DNA from: Rhodobacteraceae bacterium HTCC2150
GTDB taxonomy: Bacteria > Pseudomonadota > Alphaproteobacteria > Rhodobacterales > Rhodobacteraceae
DNA length: 54,094 bases
Reading direction: 5' to 3'
NCBI GenBank assembly: GCA_000169395.1
Contig: AAXZ01000014.1
Span: 1-54,094, forward strand
In this document: positions 27,467-37,125 of the stretch, piece after piece
How the letters are laid out: the number at the start of each line of letters is the position of its first letter
Position numbering within the stretch: the first letter of the stretch is position 1
The notes under the pieces: generated by a model
Databases searched by the model: none
Told to the model about the DNA's origin: nothing
What the model saw: only the letters and a program-made list of their open reading frames with translations
Position numbers and translations under genes: made by a program

Positions 27467-29215
27467 CTAGTTCAGATCACGAATATTCGATGGCGTGTCT
27501 TGTGCCTTGGCCAGTGTCCAATTTACTTGATGGGCATAATCAGTGACGGTCGAAGACAGTACAATTTGTTGCGCAGTGCGGGGTTTCAGTCGCCCTGCCT
27601 CTAGATAAACACCGCTTTGCAATGTCATCTTGGATGGGCCTTCACGACGGAAAACCCAAACCTCACCGCTTTTTAGCGCGAGTGAAATCGCTCGCCCCCC
27701 TAAATCCAACCCTGCTTCGACATCAGGATGAATGTGGAAACGAATATGAAACGGCACACCTTCGATTGAGACTCGATTCAAATACATTTCAAATCTTCGC
27801 TTTTCATTGTCGTTCAGCGCACCAAGCGTGTCTTCACCCGACAACATTCGCCCATCATTTGACAAATCCAATCGACGAATATGGGTCAAACCATGGGTAT
27901 CAACATACCCATCTTGGCCCATAAGGATGGACATTCCATCTGGCCCCTTGGATTGCTGTACACGGACATTTTTTGGCGTTTCCACCAAAAGTTCACTTTC
28001 AATGCCCCGTACCAAGCGTTTTGACCCAAGGCGAGAGGATGAAAATCCCTCAATCGACAAGGTTGAATGGGTTTGTGTTGCGCGTCCTGCCTGTCGCCAC
28101 TCTTCGCCAAACGAAATGCCTGACCCACAATTCACAATAAGTGGACGGCGGCCAGATGTTAATTCGAACGCCAATGTGCTGGCGTGTGCTTGATGCGACG
28201 CCTCTAAAGCGGGCGGCGGTGAGGCATCGATAATCACGCTTGTTCGCCCGCCACCAATTCGAGCATACCCCATAGACAGACCCGTATTTGCGGTTGCGCG
28301 CACACCAGATGCGGCCAAGGCATGATCCAAACGCCCCTCAAGACCGCGACCACCACCATGGAACCGTGCCAATCCACCGTCGGCATGACGCAATGAACGC
28401 AAGGTAGGCGCGATGCGTTCAATGGCCAACAGATGTTCCTTCATGGCCATATGACCACTTTCAGACAAAGCAGCCGCGGCCCACGTCAGCAATGTAAACA
28501 CCTCTAGCAATTCTTCTGGATTGCGAGTCGGAATGCCGCCTTCGGCATCAATTTGTGACTGACATTCAACCGCAAGTGCCCGCATTGCGGGCCGCACGTG
28601 TCGGTCCATCCCTTTTAGGGCTAAACCCGCGTAAATTAGCCCTGTTAATGCCTCAAACCGCGGTAAACCCGGGGATGCACTAGCCCAGCGACGTGATAGA
28701 AAAATCGTCTGTTGTCCTAGGGATAAAAAATATTCCTCAGATTGTTCTTTTTCGGCCCCGTTTAGCAACATAAGTGCATGATTGATCCAGCGGATCAAAC
28801 GTCGACCTGTTAAATCAGGTGTCCACCCCGGTCCAGAACCACGACCAAACTTGGCAATCCATTCCAAAACCCAACTTTGACCAGCGGCGCGTGCTGGTAA
28901 ATCACCAACGGCCGCCAAATCATCAAGCCAAGCAAACCCATGCATTGATTGATCAAACGCGGGGCTTGGTGCCTTGATGTCCCAAATACTTTCATCGCCA
29001 TGTTCAACCAAATGGCCAGCAAACATGAAATTGCCAGCTGTCAGTTGCTTGCCACGGGCAAACGAACCAATGGTCCGGGGTTCTGGTTGTGAAAGAAAGG
29101 CTGTGGCAGGTTTTGAAAACGCACTTAGGCGTGCGTGCAACCGGTTCGCAAAGCGCACCCGTCGTGTGGGCCAACCATCGGCCCTTGGTGGAAAAGAGGC
29201 ATTATTTGGTGCCAT
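27467..29215 (-). CDS. Heparinase II/III-family protein
   Basis: 582-residue protein of the heparinase II/III-like superfamily, an alpha/alpha toroid followed by a C-terminal beta-sandwich. Visible features are WVLEWIAKFG and GRRLIRWINHALMLL in the helical part, LRHADGGLARFHGGG, and the HSTLSIEGFSSSRLG stretch starting the beta domain. No obvious signal peptide is seen. Roseobacter genomes carry such a gene beside rsmB and purH, which is its position here. Polysaccharide lyase activity is a family inference; the natural substrate is unknown. Confidence 0.88.
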   Translation of the reverse strand: MAPNNASFPPRADGWPTRRVRFANRLHARLSAFSKPATAFLSQPEPRTIGSFARGKQLTAGNFMFAGHLVEHGDESIWDIKAPSPAFDQSMHGFAWLDDLAAVGDLPARAAGQSWVLEWIAKFGRGSGPGWTPDLTGRRLIRWINHALMLLNGAEKEQSEEYFLSLGQQTIFLSRRWASASPGLPRFEALTGLIYAGLALKGMDRHVRPAMRALAVECQSQIDAEGGIPTRNPEELLEVFTLLTWAAAALSESGHMAMKEHLLAIERIAPTLRSLRHADGGLARFHGGGRGLEGRLDHALAASGVRATANTGLSMGYARIGGGRTSVIIDASPPPALEASHQAHASTLAFELTSGRRPLIVNCGSGISFGEEWRQAGRATQTHSTLSIEGFSSSRLGSKRLVRGIESELLVETPKNVRVQQSKGPDGMSILMGQDGYVDTHGLTHIRRLDLSNDGRMLSGEDTLGALNDNEKRRFEMYLNRVSIEGVPFHIRFHIHPDVEAGLDLGGRAISLALKSGEVWVFRREGPSKMTLQSGVYLEAGRLKPRTAQQIVLSSTVTDYAHQVNWTLAKAQDTPSNIRDLN

Positions 29216-29285
29216 GTGGGTTTACAATTTTTTATCTGCTCAGGTTTTTAAAGCAGTCTAACCCGCCAGATTTGATGTGTCACCG

Positions 29286-30557
29286 TCAAAAGCTAAGGAC
29301 AGCAAAATAGAAGCCGTCCATTCCGCCTTTATCCGCCCAAAAATCGGGACGAAGACGATAACCCCCTTCTGAGGTGCGCCATTTAGGGTCAAGACCGCCA
29401 ATGGATGTATCTGGTTCAAGAACCTTCAACCCTTTGTGGCGCTCAAGCGCAGTCTGTACCTGAATTTCACCTTCCTGCGGGAATAAGGAACAGGTGCAGT
29501 ACACAATGCGTCCACCCGGTTTTAGCAATGTCAGCGCGTGGTCCAACATCCGGCCCTGTAACGCCACAATGGCACCGACGTCTTTGCCATCTTTCACAAA
29601 CGGTAAATCAGGGTGGCGGCGCAAAGTACCCGTTGCAGAACAAGGCGCATCAAGCAAAATCGCATCATACCCGCCTTCGGTTAGATCAAATGCATCGGCC
29701 ACAACAACCTCGGCATCCAAACCGGTTCTGGCGAGGTTTTCATGCACCAACTTTAGGCGTTCAGCCGATTGGTCCACAGCGGTAACATGGGCCCCACTTG
29801 CCGCCATTTGCATTGTTTTACCTCCTGGCGCGGCACACATATCCAACACGCGCTCGCCCTTTTGGGCGGCCAGCGCCAACACTGGATAGGTAGCAGCGGC
29901 ATCTTGAACCCACCAGTCACCTGTCTCAAAACCTGGCAAAATGGAAATCTGGCCACTGTCCGACAAACGCATGCTGCCATTAGGCAACATTTCGCCAACA
30001 AGACCCTCAGTCGGCGCATTCTTGAAGGTCAAATCAACTGGTGGTGGGGCTGCGTGCGCGGCCTCAATCGATTCAATGCCTTTCATGCCATAAGCTTTGA
30101 TCAATGGCAGGCGGATCCAGTCCGGCAGTTCGGTATCAGTTTCTTTGTCCCAAGCGGCCTGACCATCACGGGCAACTTTACGTAACACAGCATTTACCAA
30201 TCCAGCAAAATGTGATGAATTTCGCAACTTTCGCGTCATCGCCACGGCAGAATCCACAACAGCATAATCTTGCGCGCCTTCGTGGCAAATCTCTGTCACA
30301 GCCAATCGAAGGATATTCATTACCGTCCCCAAAGGCGGTTTGCGCAAATATGGGATCAACACTTGATCGGCACGACCAACATTACGCAACGTGGTCATCG
30401 CCAAACGCATAGCGCGCGCTTTGTCCGCCGCTGGCAAGGCGCGAAAGTTTGATGTTAGATCGGTTAAGGGACGTTGGTTTTCCAAAACCTCATCAATTAG
30501 GCGCACCGCGGCACGGCGGGCAATCAATCCTTCTTTGGGTTTTGGTGCATCATTCAT
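29286..30557 (-). CDS. rsmB: 16S rRNA m5C967 methyltransferase RsmB-like
   Basis: RNA m5C methyltransferase of the NOL1/NOP2/Sun family. The 423 residues have an N-terminal NusB-like RNA-binding domain (about 10-140) and a SAM domain with CAAPGGKTMQMA, LLDAPCSATGTLRRHPD (first conserved Cys) and YCTCSLFPQEGE (catalytic Cys region). Both cysteines needed for catalysis and release are present. The start at 30557 gives MNDAPKPKEGLIARRAAV, as in related proteins. Divergent from the DUF1674 gene. Confidence 0.94.
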   Translation of the reverse strand: MNDAPKPKEGLIARRAAVRLIDEVLENQRPLTDLTSNFRALPAADKARAMRLAMTTLRNVGRADQVLIPYLRKPPLGTVMNILRLAVTEICHEGAQDYAVVDSAVAMTRKLRNSSHFAGLVNAVLRKVARDGQAAWDKETDTELPDWIRLPLIKAYGMKGIESIEAAHAAPPPVDLTFKNAPTEGLVGEMLPNGSMRLSDSGQISILPGFETGDWWVQDAAATYPVLALAAQKGERVLDMCAAPGGKTMQMAASGAHVTAVDQSAERLKLVHENLARTGLDAEVVVADAFDLTEGGYDAILLDAPCSATGTLRRHPDLPFVKDGKDVGAIVALQGRMLDHALTLLKPGGRIVYCTCSLFPQEGEIQVQTALERHKGLKVLEPDTSIGGLDPKWRTSEGGYRLRPDFWADKGGMDGFYFAVLSF

Positions 30558-30658
30558 CGTCTTATCCTTGTCCTCGTTTGCCCTTGCGGTATATCAAGGG
30601 ACCACGCACCACAAGTAAAAGCCGCTTTCGTGGCTTGATCACTTCGCTAGGAAAAAAC

Positions 30659-30838
30659 ATGACCGACGCTTCTGATACCAACCTACCCCCTGCCGCCAAA
30701 CGCGCATTGGCTGAGGCTGAAGAACGTCGCAAGAAGGCGAAAGCAAAGGAATTGCCATTGGAATTGGGTGGTCGTGAAGGCCCAGAACCCGTGCGTTATG
30801 GCGATTGGGAAAAAAAGGGCATCGCGGTCGATTTTTAA
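30659..30838 (+). CDS. DUF1674 protein, SdhAF4-like
   Basis: 59-residue protein with the DUF1674 C-terminal signature GGREGPEPVRYGDWEKKGI followed by AVDF. Eukaryotic members (SDHAF4/Sdh8) chaperone the flavinylated succinate dehydrogenase subunit, so a role in complex II assembly is likely for this cytoplasmic protein. The start at 30659 follows the conserved domain layout; the longer frame from 30449 overlaps rsmB antisense and is rejected. The N-terminal half is a charged helix rich in Ala, Glu, Lys and Arg. Transcribed divergently from rsmB. Confidence 0.9.
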   Translation: MTDASDTNLPPAAKRALAEAEERRKKAKAKELPLELGGREGPEPVRYGDWEKKGIAVDF

Positions 30839-30919
30839 CGCGCCCTTTTGCGACGAAAAAACTTGAAATTCTGATCTAAACCGCCAAACTTTCCCAAAAG
30901 TATTTTAGGGAAGACTTTT

Positions 30920-31981
30920 ATGACGAGCAAAAGTGGCGCCGCACGCGCGATTGTAACTGTGCATGGAACATGGGCTGGGGATCGCAACGAAATAAAACCT
31001 CGGTGGTGGGAAAAAAATTCCACCTTTTGTGAAAGCTTGATTGGCGAAAACCCTCATAATACCAAACCTGCGGACATCCACGAATTTATCTGGAGTGGTG
31101 AAAACAGCTTCCTTTATCGCGAAGCTGCTACAAAAGCGTTGATTGAATTTCTTGCCCCACTGTCTAAAGAATACAACCAAATCGACATTATTGCTCATTC
31201 GCACGGTGGGAATATCGTCTCTAATGCACTTTATGCGAACAAGAAAAAATCAGAGGCAGCCCTAGCGAACGTGCGAAACGTCGTTTCAGTCGGCACGCCA
31301 TTTTTTGGTCGCCGCACACCACTTTTGCGAAGGTTTGCAAAGCTTTTCATCTGCATTGGCCAAATTTACGCCTTCTTGCTTGCTCTCGCCGTTTTGTATT
31401 TTGGTTTTGTCCTGACCAGCGCAGGTGACTTTTTTATTGTTTTGGGTGTTTTGGCCTTTGTCATTGGCTTCGCAATACTTTTCGTTCTGTATTGGCTAAA
31501 TCGAAAAGGATCTCGGTTTCGAGTGTTGATTTCCAACAGGTCCACAAACCCATCTATCAAATGGCATGTGATTAGCCATGAAAACGATGAGGCGATAAAC
31601 GCGCTAATGATTGCGGAAAACACGCATTACCGACTGATCAAAAAGGATACAATCAGGCGCACGCTAACAGCCCTGTTTAGCAACATTTTCATGGTGTCAT
31701 TGGGTTGCTACATGATCTTTGTTTTATACACATTGTTTCATGAAATCACCGAGTCATCATGGGCAGAAGATCTGGGCATTCAGCTGCCGACCAAATTACT
31801 TTTGATACCTTTAGGCATTTACATCGTCGGGTTCGCCATATTCTGGGTGATTGGAAGGCTATTTGGTGGACCATTGGCAAACTTTGCAAACAACCGAATT
31901 TCGGGCGGCATTCGGGCCGTGGTGTTTGGTCAAGACGGGCCAACAATATTGCGTAACATTCAAGACATGCCACAAAAATGA
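30920..31981 (+). CDS. Membrane-bound alpha/beta hydrolase-like protein
   Basis: 353-residue protein with an N-terminal alpha/beta-hydrolase half and about four membrane segments. The first strand leads into VHGTW (His15-Trp18), an oxyanion-hole pattern. The nucleophile elbow is IIAHSHGGN with Ser94. A candidate acid is Asp223 in SHENDEAI, after the first two membrane segments (about 142-165 and 170-192); two more lie near 250-270 and 285-310. A His completing the triad was not identified with certainty. Substrate may be lipid or ester. The next 73-residue gene overlaps it by ATGA. Confidence 0.82.
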   Translation: MTSKSGAARAIVTVHGTWAGDRNEIKPRWWEKNSTFCESLIGENPHNTKPADIHEFIWSGENSFLYREAATKALIEFLAPLSKEYNQIDIIAHSHGGNIVSNALYANKKKSEAALANVRNVVSVGTPFFGRRTPLLRRFAKLFICIGQIYAFLLALAVLYFGFVLTSAGDFFIVLGVLAFVIGFAILFVLYWLNRKGSRFRVLISNRSTNPSIKWHVISHENDEAINALMIAENTHYRLIKKDTIRRTLTALFSNIFMVSLGCYMIFVLYTLFHEITESSWAEDLGIQLPTKLLLIPLGIYIVGFAIFWVIGRLFGGPLANFANNRISGGIRAVVFGQDGPTILRNIQDMPQK

Positions 31982-32199
31982 GTGCTGAGGTTGAGGTGTT
32001 GCGTGCGGAATATTTCGACACACATCGCGATCAACTTAGCAAATTGGTGGTCGGGCAATCGCTGGCTGATCTGCTAAATGGCTTGCCAATCGAGGGTTTA
32101 GACGAGGCAATGCTTCACACAACCTATTTTGACCACGGCGAAGTGGTCAAAATGATTGCAAGAGCGATTTATCAACCTGGTGAAATTCAGGCGCCTTAG
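31978..32199 (+). CDS. Small acidic protein coupled to the membrane hydrolase
   Basis: Unrecognised 73-residue protein, acidic, without membrane segments or signal peptide, predicted mostly helical (for example EAEVLRAEYFDTHRDQL-like charged helices and GEVVKMIARAIYQ). Its ATG overlaps the hydrolase stop as ATGA, so it is translated from the same mRNA. Its end is 2 bases from the convergent dapB end. It may be a regulator or partner of the hydrolase. Confidence 0.78.
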   Translation: MSAEVEVLRAEYFDTHRDQLSKLVVGQSLADLLNGLPIEGLDEAMLHTTYFDHGEVVKMIARAIYQPGEIQAP

Positions 32200-32201
32200 G
32201 T

Positions 32202-33014
32202 TTAGTTCAAACCCAAAACGTCCAACATGTCATATTCGCCTGGTTTTTTGTCTTGGCCCCAAAGGGCAGCTTTCAGGGCGCCACGGGCAAATATGTTTCG
32301 ATCAGTTGCCAGATGACGCAACACAATCCGTTCGCCATCAGCGGCAAAAATCACGTCGTGTTCACCGACAACGTCGCCGCCGCGAATGGCGCTAAACCCA
32401 ATGTCACCCCGCGTGCGTGCACCTGTGATGCCATCACGACCAGAATCAGAAACGTCAGCAAGATTTACACCGCGACCATCAGCAGCAGCCTCACCCAACA
32501 TCAAAGCGGTACCGGATGGGGCGTCAACTTTGTGGCGGTGATGTGCCTCAACCACTTCGATATCAAAATCTGCATCTAACGCGGCCGCAACCTTGCGCGT
32601 CAGTTGTGTTAACAAATTGACACCAAGGCTCATGTTGCCGGCCCGCACAATTACCGCGTGCCGCGCCGCGGGGCCAAGTTTGGCCAGATGTTCAGGCCCC
32701 ATGCCAGTTGTACCGATAACATGCACAAGCCGCGCCTGTGCTGCCAATGCTGCAAATTCCACAGTGGCCGCTGGTGCCGTAAAATCAATCACGGCCTGTG
32801 CATTGGCAAATGCCGACAAGGGATCATCTGTAACGACCACGCCATTGGCTGATCCGCCCATCGCCTCACCCACATCACGGCCAACCCAATCGTGCCCAGC
32901 GCGTTCGACAACACCGCCTAAAGTCGCTTGATCAGAGGCCTCGACAGCCTTGATAAGCATCTGACCCATACGACCAGAGGCCCCTGTTATGACAATACGT
33001 GGCAAATCAGACAT
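32202..33014 (-). CDS. dapB: 4-hydroxy-tetrahydrodipicolinate reductase
   Basis: Reduces hydroxytetrahydrodipicolinate in the diaminopimelate/lysine pathway. The 270-residue form starts at 33014 ([17 protein letters not shown]), placing the dinucleotide-binding GASGRMGQM at residues 10-18. The catalytic motif [15 protein letters not shown] is intact, and VIGTTGM and DFTAPA are in the expected order. The longer frame to 33071 is not needed. Divergent from rbfA. Confidence 0.96.
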   Translation of the reverse strand: MSDLPRIVITGASGRMGQMLIKAVEASDQATLGGVVERAGHDWVGRDVGEAMGGSANGVVVTDDPLSAFANAQAVIDFTAPAATVEFAALAAQARLVHVIGTTGMGPEHLAKLGPAARHAVIVRAGNMSLGVNLLTQLTRKVAAALDADFDIEVVEAHHRHKVDAPSGTALMLGEAAADGRGVNLADVSDSGRDGITGARTRGDIGFSAIRGGDVVGEHDVIFAADGERIVLRHLATDRNIFARGALKAALWGQDKKPGEYDMLDVLGLN

Positions 33015-33099
33015 GAAACTTATTCCTTTTTTGGTTATCTTCCCTTTATCGAATGCCAATCGGGTTGGCAAAGGCTCTCATCCCGCATAAGGGGCGCAC

Positions 33100-33534
33100 A
33101 TGGTAAAAAATAGAAAAGATAGCGGCCAAGGGCCATCACAACGTCAATTACGCGTAGGCGAGGTCATTCGCCGTACGCTTGCAGAGGTATTGCAGCGGGG
33201 CGAAATTCACGATCCCGACCTAAATCGCATGTCCATAACTGTGGGCGAGGTTCGCGCATCCCCTGATCTAAAAATCGCAACTGCCTTCATTTTACCACTT
33301 GGTGGAGAGGGCGCCGAAGAGGCGTTGGACCTTTTGCGTAAAAACCGTCATGAAATTCGCCGCGTAATTTCAAAGAAAATGAAGCTTAAGCACTCGCCTG
33401 AACTTCGGTTTTTGATCGACGTTACCTTTGATCGTATCGACGACACCCGTCGTATGTTGGCGCAAGAGGCTGTGACGCGCGATACGCAAAAAGTCGCAGA
33501 CGAGCATGACGATGAAACAAGCGAAGAAGAATAA
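33100..33534 (+). CDS. rbfA: Ribosome-binding factor A
   Basis: Small KH-fold protein that binds 16S rRNA during 30S maturation. The 144 residues contain the characteristic [17 protein letters not shown] helix near the N-terminus, [19 protein letters not shown] in the KH region, and [16 protein letters not shown] near the end, with a C-terminal acidic tail. It precedes truB by 2 bases, the common bacterial rbfA-truB pair. Confidence 0.95.
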   Translation: MVKNRKDSGQGPSQRQLRVGEVIRRTLAEVLQRGEIHDPDLNRMSITVGEVRASPDLKIATAFILPLGGEGAEEALDLLRKNRHEIRRVISKKMKLKHSPELRFLIDVTFDRIDDTRRMLAQEAVTRDTQKVADEHDDETSEEE

Positions 33535-33536
33535 GC

Positions 33537-34445
33537 ATGGGTCGTAAACGCCGAGGTCGCGCCGTTTCAGGATGGGTTATTGTGGACAAGCCAGCAGGTT
33601 TGACCTCATCCACCGTGGTCAACAAAGTGCGCTGGTTGTTTGACGCGGCCAAAGCCGGTCATGCAGGTACACTTGATCCAGATGCAACGGGCCTTTTGGC
33701 AATTGCACTGGGCGAGGCTACAAAAACAATTCCGTACATCACCGATGCATTGAAAGCCTATGAATTCACGATTCGTTTGGGGCAAGCCACCAATACAGAT
33801 GACGAAGAAGGCGAAATCATTGATACCAGTGATCTTCGTCCTGACACCGACGCGATTGAGGCGGCCCTTGCAGATTTCCGTGGCGAAATCATGCAAATAC
33901 CACCACAGTTTTCGGCTGTTAAGGTCGACGGGCAACGCGCCTATAAACTCGCCCGTGCAGGCGAGGATTTAGAATTGGCCGCGCGGCCATTGTGGGTCGA
34001 AGAATTGCGCGTTGTTGATCGCCCTGACGCAGATCATGTGACGTTGGAAATGACATGTGGCAAGGGTGGTTATGTCCGCTCTATCGCCCGCGATTTGGGC
34101 GAAGCTCTTGGGTGCTTGGGCCACGTAAAATGTCTTCGTCGCATTTGGTCAGGCCCATTTGATTTAGAAAACGCTGTGCATTTGTCTGACCTAGCTGACG
34201 AGGATCGCGGTCAGTTTGATCACCTGTTATTGCCGCTAGAGGTTGGTTTGTCAGATTTACCTGAACTTCGCACAACTGCCGAGGGCGCTGTGAAACTGCG
34301 CAATGGCAACCCGGGGATGGTTTTAACTTCAACCGCCGAATATGGCGACGAAGCCTATGCAACATACGAAGGCAAAGCGATTGCCGTGGGCATGTACAAA
34401 GCGGGTGAATTGCACCCAAGTCGCGTATTTGTCGACCACTCATAA
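33537..34445 (+). CDS. truB: tRNA pseudouridine(55) synthase TruB
   Basis: Makes pseudouridine 55 in the T loop of tRNAs. The 302 residues have the catalytic motif [14 protein letters not shown] with Asp47, plus [18 protein letters not shown], the [13 protein letters not shown] stretch and [18 protein letters not shown]-terminal PUA-like domain follows. It starts 2 bases after the rbfA stop. Confidence 0.96.
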   Translation: MGRKRRGRAVSGWVIVDKPAGLTSSTVVNKVRWLFDAAKAGHAGTLDPDATGLLAIALGEATKTIPYITDALKAYEFTIRLGQATNTDDEEGEIIDTSDLRPDTDAIEAALADFRGEIMQIPPQFSAVKVDGQRAYKLARAGEDLELAARPLWVEELRVVDRPDADHVTLEMTCGKGGYVRSIARDLGEALGCLGHVKCLRRIWSGPFDLENAVHLSDLADEDRGQFDHLLLPLEVGLSDLPELRTTAEGAVKLRNGNPGMVLTSTAEYGDEAYATYEGKAIAVGMYKAGELHPSRVFVDHS

Positions 34446-34482
34446 TGCTTGACTAATCCGTCAAATATTACATTATTTTCGC

Positions 34483-35541
34483 ATGTTAACATTGAACACC
34501 GGCGTTACTTTTAGCGGCCCCAACCAATTCACCCGTGGCCTTGTTCTGATTGCCCCTATTGGCGGCAGCCAGGTTCAATTGATCAACTATAAGGGTGAGG
34601 TCGTTCATGAATGGCAAGTTGGGAATGGTTTTACCAATTGGTGCTATCTGCTGCCAAACGGCAATCTGTTTATCAATGAACGCTGTGACAATCGAAAGGG
34701 CGTCGCCCTAACAGGCAGCGGATTGATGCGGGAATATGATTGGGATGGAAATTTGCTTTGGGAACATCTGGATCCCTATCAACACCATGATGCCCGCAAA
34801 TTACCTCAGGGCGGTGCCGCTTATCTGGCCTTTACCGAACTGACACCATCAGAAGCGGCGCAAGTAAAAGGAGGCGTCCCTCATTCAGAATCACCCGGCG
34901 GCCTTTATGGCGAGGCGGTACGGGTCGTTGATGAAAACGGTGCTTTGGTTTGGGAATGGGATTTAGCCCAATTGGACAACGATAAATTCCCGCTTCACGC
35001 TAACGCAAATCGTTGGTCTCGTGGTCACACCAATACGGTCTGCCCCCTTGACGATGGCACCTACCTGATTAGCTGCAAAGTATTAAACTTGATTTTCATT
35101 GTTGATCCAAAAACTGATAAGATCATCTGGTACAAACAAGATGTAATTATGAGCGGCCAGCATGACGCGCAACAGTTGGAAAACGGCAATATATTGGTGT
35201 TTGCCAATGGTGTTTATTCTTCGGACTTGCACTTTTCACAGGTGCTAGAAATTGATCCCGCAACAAAAGAAATTGCATGGGCCTATAAGGCCAAAGACAA
35301 CCCGCAAGGGTTCTTTTCACCACACATTGGCGGCGCGCAACGACTGGCATCCGGAAATACGCTTATTTGTGAAGGCGCCAAGGGATGTCTGTTTGAGGTG
35401 ACACCAGAAGGTGACATTGTTTGGGAATACGTATGTCCCCAAATGGTTGATGTGCCGGGCTTTGGTGAAATCAACTGGCTTTTCCGCGCGCTCCATTATT
35501 TAGAGGACAGCCAAGAAATTCAGGGTCGTGTAAAAGCCTAA
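34483..35541 (+). CDS. Arylsulfotransferase (ASST)-family propeller protein
   Basis: 352-residue beta-propeller protein of the arylsulfotransferase-like family. Repeated blade motifs of the type G-x-LxWExxL and NGNxLI are visible, with histidine loops HHDARKLPQGG, SRGHTNTV and SGQHDAQQLENGNILVFANG. Unlike periplasmic ASST enzymes it has no signal peptide, so it is probably cytoplasmic. Activity as a sulfotransferase is not proven for this branch. It follows truB by 37 bases but probably has its own promoter. Convergent with the GST gene. Confidence 0.8.
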   Translation: MLTLNTGVTFSGPNQFTRGLVLIAPIGGSQVQLINYKGEVVHEWQVGNGFTNWCYLLPNGNLFINERCDNRKGVALTGSGLMREYDWDGNLLWEHLDPYQHHDARKLPQGGAAYLAFTELTPSEAAQVKGGVPHSESPGGLYGEAVRVVDENGALVWEWDLAQLDNDKFPLHANANRWSRGHTNTVCPLDDGTYLISCKVLNLIFIVDPKTDKIIWYKQDVIMSGQHDAQQLENGNILVFANGVYSSDLHFSQVLEIDPATKEIAWAYKAKDNPQGFFSPHIGGAQRLASGNTLICEGAKGCLFEVTPEGDIVWEYVCPQMVDVPGFGEINWLFRALHYLEDSQEIQGRVKA

Positions 35542-35554
35542 TTAGCGATGTTTT

Positions 35555-36196
35555 TCAGTTAAATTCCGTCACCGGATCGCCACTTACCCATTTTGGGTAT
35601 TTCGTCATGATTGATGCAAACCTTTCTGACGCCAAAAACCGGTCCAGCCAAGAAATAAGATGTGACCAGTCCTGCGACCAAAACCATTCACGATCTACAT
35701 GGGCAAATTGGCGAACGAACGGTAGTATCGCCATATCTGCAAGGCACGATGCATCCCCAAACAAGTATTCTTGCCCATCTAGTTTTGCATTCAATTTTTG
35801 TAAGAATTCACAAGCAGCCTCGCGGGCGACCTCGCCGTCAACGTCATCATAACGACTGGCGTATTTGTAGTGATCAAGGGATGTCTTAAACGGGCCATCC
35901 GCTTGTTCAATAAGGGCAGAACCTTCACTTGGCATCGAAAGCCAGTTTTCTGGATCGGATGTTTTCAGTGCCCAATGCATCACGTCCAAAGATTGTTCAA
36001 TGACAATATCATTGTCCACCAGAACAGGCACCGTACCTTTGGGTGAGGCGATCAACATTTCGGGCGCTTTGTCCCGCAAAACGATTTCCCGCAACACCAC
36101 TTTTTGCCCACTGGATTGCAAAGCCAGTCGCGCACGCATTGCATAGGGGCAGCGTCGGAATGAATACAAAATGGGCAGATCAGCGATTTCAGTCAT
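35555..36196 (-). CDS. Glutathione S-transferase-like protein
   Basis: 213-residue two-domain protein with a thioredoxin-fold N-terminus starting LPILYSFRRCPYAMRARLAL, where Cys17-Pro-Tyr-Ala resembles omega-class or glutaredoxin-like active sites. SPKGTVPVLVDNDIVIEQSLDVM is the conserved cis-Pro and Glu-Ser glutathione-binding part. The C-terminal helical domain follows from about residue 90. It may act in glutathione-dependent reduction or deglutathionylation; the substrate is unknown. Convergent with the ASST-like gene. Confidence 0.88.
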   Translation of the reverse strand: MTEIADLPILYSFRRCPYAMRARLALQSSGQKVVLREIVLRDKAPEMLIASPKGTVPVLVDNDIVIEQSLDVMHWALKTSDPENWLSMPSEGSALIEQADGPFKTSLDHYKYASRYDDVDGEVAREAACEFLQKLNAKLDGQEYLFGDASCLADMAILPFVRQFAHVDREWFWSQDWSHLISWLDRFLASERFASIMTKYPKWVSGDPVTEFN

Positions 36197-36231
36197 GCCG
36201 ACAATTTAGCACGCTGATTTGGGTCGGCAAG

Positions 36232-37122
36232 TCATTCAACAGAAGGAAGCGCCAATAGATAGGCCGCAATCGCTTCGCGGTCACTTTGTGATAAGCGTGC
36301 CATGTTTTCGACCACCTCAACCATCTCGCCGCCAGCAGTGTCAAATTCGGGGGTAAATCCAGATGTTAGATATTCAACAATATCGCCCTTGGCCCACTCC
36401 AGGGCCGCTGGTGTGATATTTGGTATACGCCCCTTGCCGCTGGGGTGTGCAGCCCCACCCAACCATTTGCCACGTTTCATCCCGCCCAGCGCATTGCGTG
36501 GCGTGTGACATTCACCGCAATGGCCTAGCGCCTCTACCAGATAGCGCCCACGGATCAGTTCATCACTTAAATCGCCCTGCATCACCCAATCATCGCTCGC
36601 GAATAGAAATTTCCACCCACCCAAATTGCGCCGGATGTTAAAGGGAAAAGAAACCTCATGCGGCTGATTTTTGACATCACTGGCAGGAAGCTCGCGCAGA
36701 TATGAAACCAAATCAGCCAAATCAGCGAGTGTCATTTTATTGTATGTGGCATAGGGGAACGCCGGAAAATAATGCTGTTTTTGAGGGCCAACACCATTGA
36801 TCACTGCATTCGCAATTTCATAGTCTGTCCAGCCACCAATACCCATTTCCACATCGCTGGATAAATTGGGGGCAATGAATGTACCGAATGGGCTGTCAAA
36901 CCGCTTGCCGCCGGTCAAAATCAAATGGCTTTCTTCGTCGGCATTCTCAGCCGCGTGACACGACGCGCAACCCGAAGCATCAAACACTGTTTTACCGCGA
37001 TCCGCATTTCCCGTTTGTTCTAAAAAACTTGTTTCATCCAAAAACGCAGGACTGGTCAGCAATCCGAAGACCGCCAACCCCAATACAATCACTATCAAAA
37101 CTGGCCAAAGAAGCCGTTTCAT
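36232..37122 (-). CDS. Diheme cytochrome c, membrane-anchored
   Basis: 296-residue periplasmic electron carrier with an N-terminal membrane anchor (about residues 4-23). Two haem motifs CASCH (Cys52) and CGECH (Cys202) sit in two c-type domains. Axial Met130 (YNKMTLADLADLVSYL) is likely for the first domain. Similar proteins serve as electron acceptors of membrane or periplasmic dehydrogenases, but no dehydrogenase gene is adjacent. It follows the cytochrome c' gene by 3 bases, so the two form an operon. Confidence 0.92.
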   Translation of the reverse strand: MKRLLWPVLIVIVLGLAVFGLLTSPAFLDETSFLEQTGNADRGKTVFDASGCASCHAAENADEESHLILTGGKRFDSPFGTFIAPNLSSDVEMGIGGWTDYEIANAVINGVGPQKQHYFPAFPYATYNKMTLADLADLVSYLRELPASDVKNQPHEVSFPFNIRRNLGGWKFLFASDDWVMQGDLSDELIRGRYLVEALGHCGECHTPRNALGGMKRGKWLGGAAHPSGKGRIPNITPAALEWAKGDIVEYLTSGFTPEFDTAGGEMVEVVENMARLSQSDREAIAAYLLALPSVE

Positions 37123-37125
37123 ACC

